64,000 bases of DNA from Rhynchopus euleeides (Eukaryota > Euglenozoa > Diplonemea > Diplonemida > Diplonemidae): the NCBI GenBank assembly GCA_963210315.1, contig OY723278.1, positions 1,116,001 to 1,180,000 of the forward strand. The letters run 5' to 3'. Made by a program: the position numbers and the translations under genes. Shown in pieces: positions 31,659 through 41,263 of the stretch (within the stretch, counting starts at the first letter, position 1; each line of letters begins with the position of its first letter). The notes under the pieces are model-generated. The model had not been told where the DNA came from, ran no database searches, and saw only the letters and a list, made by a program, of their open reading frames with translations.

Positions 31659-33689
31659 TAGGGGAGTCCACGTAAAGGAAAATCTCTGTTTAGGCCTGTC
31701 ACAAACACGATTTTTTTAATTTTCGGCCAAAAACTCCACCAAAATGGGCGTACCTGGCCAAAAATCTAGTGAGGGATCACTGAAAAAACCCGAGAAAATA
31801 GCGGACACCCTCGAGAAAGTCGATCCATTCGAATTACTTGGCATTTTCCCCCTGAAAAATGGCCGAAAACATGTAACAAAAATGTAACAAATTTGGCCAA
31901 AATGCAACACTTATCAAAAACCAACCTGAGTGCCCAGAATACCATCTAAACACCCCAAAACCGCAAAAATACCCCTCCAGTGAGGTATCCGGGTGGAAAA
32001 AAATGGGTGCTGCACCTTCTTGGGCCTACCTTAGGGTCCCAGTCGATAATTCCTGGCCGAACCCCCATAAAACCCCTGTTTTCCCCATGTTTTCCGGCTT
32101 ATTCCAGACTCGCGAACCCAAAAATTATCACCCAGAGGGCCACAGAAGCCCCCAAAACCCCCCAGGAGTCATAGATGTGTCCTAAAAAGGGCCGGGAAAA
32201 CCGGTTTCGACCACTTTGGTGGTCAATGTGGACCCAGGATGCCGAATTTTCCTGATGCAACACTTATGCAACACTTAGCGTTGCATAAGCTGGTCAAATT
32301 GCAACACTTTTCGGGATGGCTCTGGGTGCCCAGAAAACCATCTCAACACCCCAAAACCATGAAAACCTCACTCCAGTGAGGTATCTGGGTGGGGAAAAGT
32401 GGGTTTTGCACCTTTTTGAGGTCACCTTTGGGGTTTTGGTGGGTGTTGAGCCAGGAATCCCCCCAGAACACCCCAAAGTACCCTGCTGGAGGCACTCAAA
32501 ACCACCCACATCAACCTATACTCCGCGAACCCCAATGGGAGTGGCAGAGCGAAAGTCTTGTGTCGCCAGGAGGTGGTAAAGGCACATTCTTTGGAGAGAG
32601 TCATGGTTGGATGCACACTGGGTCATCGGAGATCTTCTTCGAGTCAAGTTGAAGTTGTAGCTGGGAAGGCGTGTGGTCACCTGAGCACACCCTCGGAGCT
32701 GTGGGGGTCTTCTCACCGAGCCACTATGGGTCTGAGACAAACAACGGAGTACTCGGAGCCCGCGACAAGTGTCCTTGATACCTCCTGGCGACACAAGACT
32801 TTCACTCCGCCGCCCCCAATAGGGTTCGTGGAGTCGATGTTGGCATGGGTGGTTTTGAGTGACTCCAGCAGGGTACCTGGGGGTGTTCTGGGGGGGTTCC
32901 TGACTCAACACCCACCGGAACCCCAAAGGTGACCTCAAAGAGGTGCAAAACCCATTTTTCCTCACCTGGATACCTCACTGAAGTGAGGCTTTCATGGTTT
33001 TGGGGTGTTTAGATGATGCTCTGGGCACCCAGAGCCATCCCGAAAAGTGTTACAATTTGACCCACTTCTGTACCGCTAAGTGTTGCATAAGTGTTGCATC
33101 AGGAAATTTTCGGGATTCTGGGTCAAAATTGAGCACCAAAGTGGTCGTACCTGGTTTTTCCGACCCCTTTTAGGGCATATCTATGACTCTTGGGGGGTTT
33201 TGGGGGGCTTCTGTGGCCCTCTGGGTCGTATCTTTTGGGTCCGCGAGTCTGGAAAATGCTGAAAAAGTGAGGGAAACCAGGGGGCTTATGGGGGGGTCGG
33301 CCAGGAAATCCCGGCTGGGACCCAAAGGTAGGCCCTCAGAAGGTGCAGCACCCATTTTTTTCCACCCGGGTACCTCACTGGAGGGGTATTTTTGCGGTTT
33401 TGGGGTGCTTAGATGGTATTCTGCGCGCTCAGAAGGGGTTTTGATAAGTGTTGCATTTTGGCCGAAAAGTGTGCATTTTTGAGTCACATTCTCGGCCATT
33501 TTTCAGGAAAAACTCCCAAGTAATTCGAATGGATCGACTTTCTCGAGGGTGTCCGCTATTTTCTCGGGTTTTTTCAGTGATCCCCCACTAGATTTTTGGC
33601 CAGGTACGCCCATTTTGGTGGAGTTTTTGGCCGAAAATCAAAAAAATCGTGCTCCGTGACAGAAAAAACGCCCTCGTGGACCTCCCTAA
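31659..33689. mobile_element. 2.03 kb foldback element with ~925 bp imperfect inverted arms
   Basis: Left end TAGGGGAGTCCACG (31659) and right end, reverse-complemented, TAGGGAGGTCCACG (33688) are imperfect terminal inverted repeats. The inversion continues inward as arms of about 31659-32585 and 32766-33688 around a ~180 bp loop. Each arm itself contains two diverged copies of a ~390 bp module, recognisable by CAGTGAGGTATC(C/T)GGGTGG at 31978 and 32375 and their inverted partners. There is no transposase frame, so it is non-autonomous. It is flanked by C10 on the left (31649-31658) and C12 on the right (33690-33701). Confidence 0.85.
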
Positions 33690-35643
33690 CCCCCCCCCCC
33701 CTTCCGTGAGAGCTATGTTGGATACGCAAGGCACGGGAGATGTGCGCCACTCAGACCTCGCTTACTTTTTTGCAACATACCGCAAACACGCAGCACAGGG
33801 CACCGAAGACCAACCACCCTTGGAATACACAAGTTCCTGGCTTTTCCCAGACAGTGTATTCTTGATGCGTAAATACAGGACAGCCACGTCCTCCCAAGCA
33901 CTCAACAGGAGAGGTTGAACACGATGCTTATTGGAAGGGCGCCGTGTGCTGCCTCAGGGCTTGCTGTCACCACGGCAATGACTTGCAGTTGAGAAGGCTG
34001 CCGCACGAATAGCCCCCCCTCCCCTCGCCGAACCCACAAAAAACAACAAAACCCAGGGCGATGCTGAGAATTTCCTTCCCCCAGGGGGCCCACCGAATGA
34101 AGTTCCAGGTGTACCATAGGAGTGCAGGGCGTGCCCTCCTCGAAACAGACGCTTCACAACGGGGGGGTTTGGTAAGGTGCAATCGGATGATGTGAGGGAA
34201 GAGGAGAGCGGGTGGGATGGACAGAGACAGGAGGGGGTGTGCAGCAAGGAGTTCCAAGGGCTATACTACCGCACCCGGACAGGGGCAACGCACAATAGAG
34301 GGAATGAAGAGGAGAGGGCAAAAAAGATAACTTCAAAACTTCAAAACAGTACCTGCGACAGGAGTGGCGAAAAGGAGTGAAGGGGTAGGGGTGGTGGGGG
34401 AGTACAGTTGCAACCCCCAGGCCCCCCTGCACTCAGATTTGGAGTCCGGAATAAGGGGGCAGGAGATGGGTGCGTGGGTAAAGCCTCATCTCCAGGAAGG
34501 GATGCCCGCCTCGGGAACACCGCCTCGGGTTCCATTGAACCCTGGCTCACACTGGTGAGGCGCACCAGGGGGTTCAACGGTAGACAAGCGTCACTGCGTT
34601 CATTTTGTTTGCTTGTATTCTGGGGGCGAGGTGCATCAGGGGGTCGCGGGCCACCACGTGGTGCCTTGCGTCTGACCAGCTTGCTCTGATTTTGCTTCAG
34701 GATGGCAGCCTCTGGTGACACATTGTCAAGCACTCATCGTGTGTATGTGGAGAGAAGAATGGGTTTGATTGTCGAGAGTGAATCGAAAAGCAAGTCTCCC
34801 AGCACTTTCTTGCGAGGAGAAGGGGGGAGGAGAGTGTTGTAAAGTTGAAGAAGAAACCTTCGACGTAAGACGGCGGGCAGCGCGAGCGAGAGCGAGTCGT
34901 TTCTCAGCCAGCGCCAAGAAACCCATTTTGGGCATAGCACGTCACACACACACACTGTATCGCCCCAGGGGATTTTGGAGTGGCTTGACCAGACAAGGTA
35001 TATTTTTTGCCTCTGAATGGCATATACATGAAGGGGCTCTTTTCGAGGGGCCCTCAATATTGCCTTCACCTGCCAGGGTTAATACTTCTCACTATGTCCT
35101 CACGACTCCCACGCGACTCCCAGTTCTCTTCGAGAAACGGGGGGAGGAGGGGGTGGGGTCGTGCGAAGGACGCGTCGAAACCGGTAGCACGCCGTGTGAG
35201 GAATCTTTCAGGAGTGCTATACTGCATGGGGAGGAGACGGTGGTTTAGCCCTTTCAGGGCTGGTGCACCCCCCTGCCTTAAGACATACACTGGCGGGGGA
35301 TGGGTCTGTGGAGATGTTATCTCCTTCGTCAACTCTGGGGGATTTTCACACGAACAAGTTCGGGCTATGATCCGTGAGGGAGGTTTCTTGCACTGAAAGC
35401 TGCGAAACGCACACAGACACAGCGCGCTGCCTCCAAGCATACCCCACCCACACCCGCCGAAAAAATGAACAAAACCACGGAAGGGCCATAAATAAATGAG
35501 GACAACTGAGGAGTTCTCGCAGAAGGCTTTGGGGTGATGAGTCGAAGGAGGAGGGGGGGCGCAGTACCCCCCAGGCACAGCACATGCGTGAGTGAAGCAC
35601 ACAGTACACAGCCCCCCCAAGAAAAAAAACACCCCCCCCCCCC
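33690..35643. other. Intergenic, nothing recognised
   Basis: Roughly 1.95 kb between two mobile elements. Frames of up to 159 codons on the plus strand and 130 on the minus strand have no recognisable motif, and I call none. The right end is a C12 run (35632-35643) adjoining the hAT element. Confidence 0.55.
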
Positions 35644-35660
35644 TAGGCATACAGTGCAAA

Positions 35661-35752
35661 CGATAATTATTATCGCATACGATAATTATTATCGTACTCC
35701 CATTATCGTATATTATCGTATACGATAATATACGATAATGGTGCGATAATTT
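35661..35752. repeat. Left subterminal CGATAA/TTATCG palindrome array
   Basis: Repeated ATTATCGTATACGATAAT-like palindromes occur inside the left terminal repeat. They match the larger array at the right end of the element. Confidence 0.85.
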
Positions 35753-35973
35753 TTTTGAGATTTTCGGAAAACCAGAAATCAGCCCAGAACACATTGAAAA
35801 AGTGGTAAAAGTGGAGCCGGAAGCTGCCATTTTTGCTTCTTTGAATTATTGGTGACGGGGGGCTTCACTCAGAAGTGTAGAATGTCCCTCACAAATGGGT
35901 GGCAGACACAACACACATAGTGCCATGACATGCGCAGCACTATGTCTGTCTGGGGCATCCTGTCAATGAAGCT

Positions 35974-36072
35974 GGCACCGTTGGAAGAAGTTTCAGGCAC
36001 AGGGGGGCGGAGAGGTTACAGGATACTGCCACGCACATCCGTGACACTCATTTGCGTGTGCGCTCTCGACCC
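35974..36072 (+). pseudogene. Duplicated transposase fragment in the transposon's own 5' leader
   Basis: About 100 bp here closely match the coding segment 37314-37415 of the downstream transposase in the same orientation. Examples are GGCACCGTTGGAAGAAGTTT and TCCGTGACACTCATTTGCGT. It carries a 1 nt insertion in a G run, scattered substitutions and a ~4 nt deletion, so it cannot encode the same peptide. An open frame starting at ATG 35930 passes through it in another frame and joins the transposase in frame, which is why I place the real start downstream. Confidence 0.85.
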
Positions 36073-36139
36073 GTGTGTCTATCGCTATGTTGTGACTGCA
36101 TCGCCATCACCCTCCACAGGAAACACCAGGGATCAAAAA

Positions 36140-38437
36140 ATGTCTCGTCGTCGTAGGATAAAAGACGACACAACAACGGAGGATGACGCAGAGGAAGATG
36201 ATGACGGCGATGACGAGGAAGAGGGCAGTGATGAGGACGAGCCGGACCAGAAACGCCGTCGCGTCACGGGGGGGAAGGACAAGAAGCCCTCAGCGAAAAA
36301 GGCGGCCGTGAAAAAGCCACCCCCCAAGAAGACAGCACCAAAGCCCGCGGGAAAATCGGAGAGCGCGCAGAAACGCCTGGACACGATAAAACTCAGAAAA
36401 ACGGTGGAGGAAGCCGCAGACGAGGCTGCTGCCAAGAAGAGGATCTCCTTGGTAACAGCCAGGCAGCGGCTGCAGCAACTGGCGAGGTACGACGCCACAG
36501 TTGCTGCGGCCTACACGATCAAGTCGGTGGAGGACCTCCCGTTCGAAACTCGCACCATGCTGCTTGATGCAAACCCCCCCCGGACATTATCGGACGAAGT
36601 CCTGTGGTGCAACCTCTGTAGCATCGTCGTAAAGCATGCTGAATCGACAGTGGCAAAGAAACACGTGACCGACACGAAGGCGCACCAGACCACATCGAAG
36701 GAAGCGCCAGTGCAGGCGGCCCCCTGTGTTTCAACCACGAAGAGCGATCCCACGACCACCGCATCATTTCAAAAGGCATGGGCACTTGCCCTTGTGATTG
36801 CGGGGATCACGCCTCACCAGGCGTCTATCCTTGCGCTGCCGATGACCACCCCTCTGCCGAAGCCCCGGACGCTGCTGGGCAAGGCCCCGCTGTTCGTCGC
36901 GGAGATCCAGAAGAAGATCCGCGACTGCATCACCGGCCGGCCGGTGGCGTTGGGCGTTGATGGAACAGGCCTGCGGCATCTTGGCTTTGCCATCATGTCG
37001 GTCGTCGCCTACGTGGGAGGCAGGGGAGTGCTCCTCCTGTCGAAAGTGCGTGGTGACGGCGAGGTGCACAACGCAGAGGACGTCGGGGATGTGCTTGACG
37101 AGGTGCGGGAACTGTACGGCATTACCCGCAGTACAGTTGTCGCTGACTTCGGGTCGGTGAACGTCAAGGCGTTTGGCGACAAGAAGGAGGAGGGCATCTA
37201 CTGCCTGGGCCACCACCTCAACGCAGCGTTGAAGCGAGCAGTGCGCCAGTCATACCCCCGGGCGTATGCCTTCTGCACGCTGGTGTCGCAGTTCTTCGGG
37301 TGCAAGTCGCGCCGGCACCGTTGGAAGAAGTTTCAGGCACAGGGGGCGGAGAGGATGCATGATGCTGCAACGAACATCCGTGACACTCATTTGCGTGTGC
37401 GCACCGCTCTCGACCGCGGAGCGGTGCGTGCGCTCCGCAAGCTTCTCCCATCCGTGAACGTCACAGATACCGATGCGGTGGTGCTGGAGCGGGCTGCCGC
37501 CTTTGTGGCGGAAACAGACGACACCCACGCCGCCAATGTGGAGGTGTCCAGCCCTCAGCAACCCGCCTCTACTTCGGACACTCGATGGGCAGCGATGTTC
37601 GACCTGACAGTCCACCTGCAGACCCGGTGTGCGATGCTGCTGCAGTTCGTCAGCGTGGAGATGGCGAGGAAGAAGAAGCCACTCACTCTCAGGCAGCTCT
37701 CTGAGCACATCCAGAAGGGAACATGGGAAGAGCACGTCAGCGAGACGGTGGCTGTGGCTGAGATGGTGGAGCCGGTGCTGTGGCTCGTGCGATGGGTGCA
37801 GAACCCGGAAGCCCGTCTGGGGCACATCAAAGTGCGGACTATCACGGAGGAGTACCAGAAGGTGGTGACGAACACCAGTTATCCTGCTCCTATCCGCACC
37901 TTGCTGAAGGATGCCTGGGAGTCTTGGCCGTCGAAGGCGAGGTTCGAGATGGCGCTCATCTTCGACCCGGAAACCGTGCTGATGGCTGACTTCGACGACT
38001 TCCCCGACATCACAAACCAGCTGGTGTGGGCCGTGGATTTCCATGCCCTTGCTGACGACGAGTGCTGGGCGGAGTTCACACAGTACCTCAATGCCCCTGC
38101 CGAATCCCTGCAGACCGACACCCCGATTGCGTTCTGGCTGGAGAAGGGGAGGAAGCTGTTCCCCATCCTGGCGCCACATGTGGTGGCTTGGCTCCGCACG
38201 CCTGTGTCGGTCACACAGGTCGACAGTGTGTTTTCGACGGCAGAGTCCCGCAAGTCCAAGCGGGGGTCGAACATCTCGACGAAGACCTACGCGGATCGTC
38301 TGTTCTTGCAGCGGAACGGCGACCTCCTCGGCTACTTCGACAAGAGCAACCGGTTCGCAGAAGCCCTCGAAAGGGACTATGTCTCTGATGATTCCTCTGA
38401 GGAGGACGAATCCGAGACTGAGATGGATATCATTTAG
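36140..38437 (+). CDS. hAT-family transposase (765 aa)
   Basis: I chose ATG 36140 (MSRRRRIKDD) because the 70 codons upstream (from ATG 35930) include a scrambled duplicate of the gene itself. Residues 1-110 are an acidic then Lys/Arg/Pro-rich tail with likely nuclear localisation signals. A BED/CGBP1-like zinc finger follows: C157, C160, H175, H182. The RNase-H-like core shows GVDGTG with D274, then VVADFGSVN with D336, CLGHH at 355-359, and a DTRW motif (R482-W483). The hAT C-terminal dimerisation region runs ~660-735 (FWLEKGRKLFPILAPHVVAWL, then VFSTAES from 697). It ends in an acidic tail. Full length and unbroken, hence possibly active. In hAT elements the enzyme binds the terminal and subterminal repeats, excises by hairpin formation on the flanks and makes 8 bp target duplications. 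Confidence 0.9.
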   Translation: MSRRRRIKDDTTTEDDAEEDDDGDDEEEGSDEDEPDQKRRRVTGGKDKKPSAKKAAVKKPPPKKTAPKPAGKSESAQKRLDTIKLRKTVEEAADEAAAKKRISLVTARQRLQQLARYDATVAAAYTIKSVEDLPFETRTMLLDANPPRTLSDEVLWCNLCSIVVKHAESTVAKKHVTDTKAHQTTSKEAPVQAAPCVSTTKSDPTTTASFQKAWALALVIAGITPHQASILALPMTTPLPKPRTLLGKAPLFVAEIQKKIRDCITGRPVALGVDGTGLRHLGFAIMSVVAYVGGRGVLLLSKVRGDGEVHNAEDVGDVLDEVRELYGITRSTVVADFGSVNVKAFGDKKEEGIYCLGHHLNAALKRAVRQSYPRAYAFCTLVSQFFGCKSRRHRWKKFQAQGAERMHDAATNIRDTHLRVRTALDRGAVRALRKLLPSVNVTDTDAVVLERAAAFVAETDDTHAANVEVSSPQQPASTSDTRWAAMFDLTVHLQTRCAMLLQFVSVEMARKKKPLTLRQLSEHIQKGTWEEHVSETVAVAEMVEPVLWLVRWVQNPEARLGHIKVRTITEEYQKVVTNTSYPAPIRTLLKDAWESWPSKARFEMALIFDPETVLMADFDDFPDITNQLVWAVDFHALADDECWAEFTQYLNAPAESLQTDTPIAFWLEKGRKLFPILAPHVVAWLRTPVSVTQVDSVFSTAESRKSKRGSNISTKTYADRLFLQRNGDLLGYFDKSNRFAEALERDYVSDDSSEEDESETEMDII

Positions 38438-38669
38438 AAGGGGGGATGGGGGGGGGGGGGCGGCGTGCCAGGTCGTCTGTCCGTGATGTGGTTCCTGTGC
38501 TGTTCGGTGGGCGGGTGGGGGGGGGGGATGACGAATTCTGTCTCGATGTCTGATGACATCGAGGGTGTTGAAGGGACTGGGGGGGGGGGGGGCGATGAAT
38601 CCTGATGACGGACGAGTATGTGAAGGAATCTGACGAGGGCAGTGGTGTTCAAGAATAGTGCAACCCAGT

Positions 38670-38920
38670 AAGTATCGCATACGATAATCCCATTATCGTA
38701 TACGACCGGATACGATAATTATTATCGTATGCGATAACATACGATAATGGGATTATCGTATGCGATAATATACGATAATAATTATCGTATCCGTTCGTAT
38801 ACGATAATGGGATTATCGCATCATACGATAATGGATTATCGTATGCGATAATAAATTATCGTATGCGATAATTTTCCGAAAATTATCGTATCTGGTATAT
38901 GTGCGATAATAATTATCGTT
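38670..38920. repeat. Right subterminal CGATAA/TTATCG palindrome array
   Basis: More than ten copies of TATCGTATRCGATAAT-like palindromes, inverted with respect to the left array. They probably serve as transposase-binding sites and make this end strongly self-complementary. Confidence 0.85.
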
Positions 38921-38933
38921 TGCACTGTATGCC

Positions 38934-40085
38934 TAGGGGGGGTCAAATGCCACCCTTTTACGTGGACAAACACGATTTTTCAAAAAACCGGCGCAGAGGC
39001 CCCAAAGCCCCCGTAAACCCTCCAAACCCCCCCAGATCGGTCCGGAAACCCATCGAACCCCACTTTTCCACCATTCCGGGCACCTCAGGTGCCCGAATTG
39101 GGGTACCTAAATTTTGTGCCACCGTTTGGTACCGGACAGTGCCACTGTGTGGGAGGTTGGAAAAGAAAATGCCCCAACACACCACATCTGAGGGTTGCAA
39201 TGCATGTTGCTTGCCAACCACGTCATCCGGTGGGTGTCAGGCGCTATGTAGGTGGCATTAGCCAGGTCTTCGATGTGTTCTGGCTTGTATATGTACCTCC
39301 CTGCCACCATGCACCGGGAGGCTGCCTGTAGGTACGGAACAAGTCCAGATGGTCGTGTGATTCCTGTGCAGCAGTGCTCCACAACCGGGATGTGTTGACA
39401 ACGACTGTTGCAACACGAGCTGTACATTCCGGGAACACACGAAGTGCGCTGTCGTGGTACCCATTGTGCCAGAATTGGTAGTTGCTGCGGTCTACTTTGC
39501 CTGGCCCAAGAGCACTGGTACTGAACGGTGCAATATGCGTGGCGAGGTGAATACAACGGAAGCGCGCAAAGTCAATACAGCTCTCGGATGGCGGGTGGTG
39601 GTGCCACTAGTGTGTGACGTTCACTCGAGGATACAACGCATCACAATGAATCAGCAACCGTGGACCGAGTACAATACGCTCTCTGTGGCTGGTGTGGGGG
39701 ACAAAGGCAGTGCCTGTGCCGCAGGCAGGGAGGTACATATACAAGCCAGAACACATCGAAGACCTGGCTCATGCCACCTACATAGCGCCTGACACCCACC
39801 GGATGACGTGGTTGGCAAGCAACATGCATTGCAACCCTCAGATGTGGTGTGTTGGGGCATTTTCTTTTCCAACCTCCCACACAGTGGCACTGTCCGGTAC
39901 CAAACGGTGGCACAAAATTTAGGTACCCCAATTCGGGCACCTGAGGTGCCCGGAATGGTGGAAAAGTGGGGTTCGATGGGTTTCCGGACCGATCTGGGGG
40001 GGTTTGGAGGGTTTACGGGGGCTTTGGGGCCTCTGCGCCGGTTTTTTGAAAAATCGTGTTTGTCACCCCCATTTGACCCCCCCTA
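38934..40085. mobile_element. Foldback element, copy A (1.15 kb, ~365 bp inverted arms)
   Basis: The ends are TAGGGGGGGTCAAATG (left) and its complement CATTTGACCCCCCCTA (right). The arms (38936-39304 and 39724-40083) are inverted copies of each other and differ mainly by a short left-arm insertion near 38950. The ~420 bp loop is unique. The left end shares a TA with the hAT element, and the right end adjoins C12 (40086-40097). There is no transposase, so it must be mobilised in trans. Its loop carries an open minus-strand frame described separately. Confidence 0.9.
39244..39603 (-). other. Open frame in the foldback loop, possibly a captured gene fragment
   Basis: A stop-to-stop frame of ~120 codons on the minus strand crosses the loop and part of the left arm. 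It contains a coding-like stretch, GPGKVDRSNYQFWHNGYHDS followed by ALRVFPECTARV. Its first ATG lies at 39438, so the frame is not a complete gene. The same frame is kept in the second foldback copy near 54416-54775 with only a few changes. I recognise no family. It could be a host gene piece trapped between the arms. Confidence 0.35.
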
Positions 40086-40802
40086 CCCCCCCCCCCCACC
40101 CTCCCCACCCCCAACGCGGTTGAATAGCGCAGGGGGGGAGAGGTGGGGTGGTCGTGATCTGACACAATACAAGACAAAGGTTACTAAATGGTGCCCAGAC
40201 GCCCCCCATATTGCGCGGTTTGTGCGTAGTGAAAAAAGGGGGTCTCCCGAGGTACAAGGCGGTGGCATTACTATGACTTTGGCTGATGCGTGGCCCTCGA
40301 CATGCGGCTCGTCAGGGCATCCTCTGTGCGGAGTATGCATGTGTGCGTGTTCACGCGATTCTCGTGAAGCTGAACACATCCTCTTCGCAACGATTCGCTG
40401 TTGCATCCAAAAGGGAGAGTTGGAGAGATAGAGCGAGTGCGTGTATTCTCGATACGGGGATATTCACACTTGAAGCATCAGGCCTGTCGCTAACTTTTCG
40501 ATTATGGAGATTTGGTGGGTTGACGCTCCTGTTTTGGGGGGGGATCAGGGGGAAACACTAGGGGTCAATTTTTCTCGCGCGCGCTTCGCGCGCGCTCGTG
40601 TTGTTGCCTAATTTTCCCGTCGGTGGACCGCTAGGTGGGCACGGTGTGAGGCGCTGGGTTCCTTCCGTGGTTCCTCTCCCGCTCGCGCCATCCTCGGGTG
40701 CCGGAAGAAACCCAAAAAATGGCTTTCGGGACCATGATTTACCCCCTGATATGCCACGGCCGTTGAAGCGCAAGGACTTGGTTACTAGACGGGCACGCGA
40801 GA

Positions 40803-41014
40803 TGGGGGGTCTGGGGGTCGGAGCCCCCCAGCCGCCGGAGGCCACGGTAGTGAACATCTGTTCATTGTGGGCGTACAGATTCTGTGTGAGTTGGCTGCGT
40901 CCTCCTGAGGCTACTGGAGCTGTTGGATTCCTGACCTGTGTGCACACGCTATACAGGGGGGTCTGGGGGGCGGAGCCCCCCAGCCGCCGGAGGCCACGGT
41001 AGTGAGCATCTGTT
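40803..41014 (+). repeat. Two ~62 bp GC-rich hairpin direct repeats, 152 bp apart
   Basis: Copies at about 40803-40863 and 40955-41015 share GGAGCCCCCCAGCCGCCGGA and then CACGGTAGTGARCATCTGTTC. Each begins with a G6 stretch that can pair with the C6 stretch, giving a small stem-loop. They may be degenerate ends of a short palindromic element. Confidence 0.7.
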
Positions 41015-41033
41015 CCTGCAAAACCATACTCTC

Positions 41034-41263
41034 TTCGACGTCGACCCAGTGAAAGTGGGTTGACGCTTGGTCGACGCTTGGTGAGCGTCGACCCAGTGGA
41101 ACCGGGTCAACGCTAGGTTAGCGTCGACCCGGAATGGGTTGACGCTTGGTCCAGGCTTGAATGGCAACCCAGTTCCACTGGGTCGACGCTGGGTCGACGC
41201 TTTTTTATGGGGGGGGAAACCCAAAATCACTGGGTCGACGGTCGACGCTTAGCGACATGCCTG
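41034..41263. repeat. Cluster of GCGTCGACCCAGTG palindromes
   Basis: At least ten forward and inverted copies of a GTCGACCCAGTG / CACTGGGTCGAC / GTTGACGCTTGG motif are packed into ~230 bp. The first and last copies are inverted relative to each other (GACGTCGACCCAGTG at 41038 and CACTGGGTCGAC near 41229). It resembles the subterminal array of a small foldback element without a coding part. Confidence 0.7.

Larger units (their letters stand above)
35644..38935 (+). mobile_element. hAT-type DNA transposon, 3.29 kb, intact transposase
   Basis: The left end TAGGCATACAGTGCAAAC (from 35644) matches the reverse complement of the right end (to 38935), and the inverted match continues to about 35 bp. 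Inside each end lie arrays of TATCG/CGATA palindromes (35661-35752 and 38670-38920), typical of subterminal transposase-binding repeats. One transposase gene lies between, on the plus strand. The outer left flank is C12. The right end directly abuts a foldback element whose far side is again C12, so the pair looks like one composite insertion. If TA is the duplicated target, the element core is 35646-38933. Confidence 0.85.

Noticed and set aside
35930-36139. Upstream ATG that extends the transposase to 835 codons
   Set aside because: The extension runs through a frame-shifted duplicate of the transposase gene itself, so it is unlikely to be coding; ATG 36140 precedes a typical basic/acidic N-terminus.
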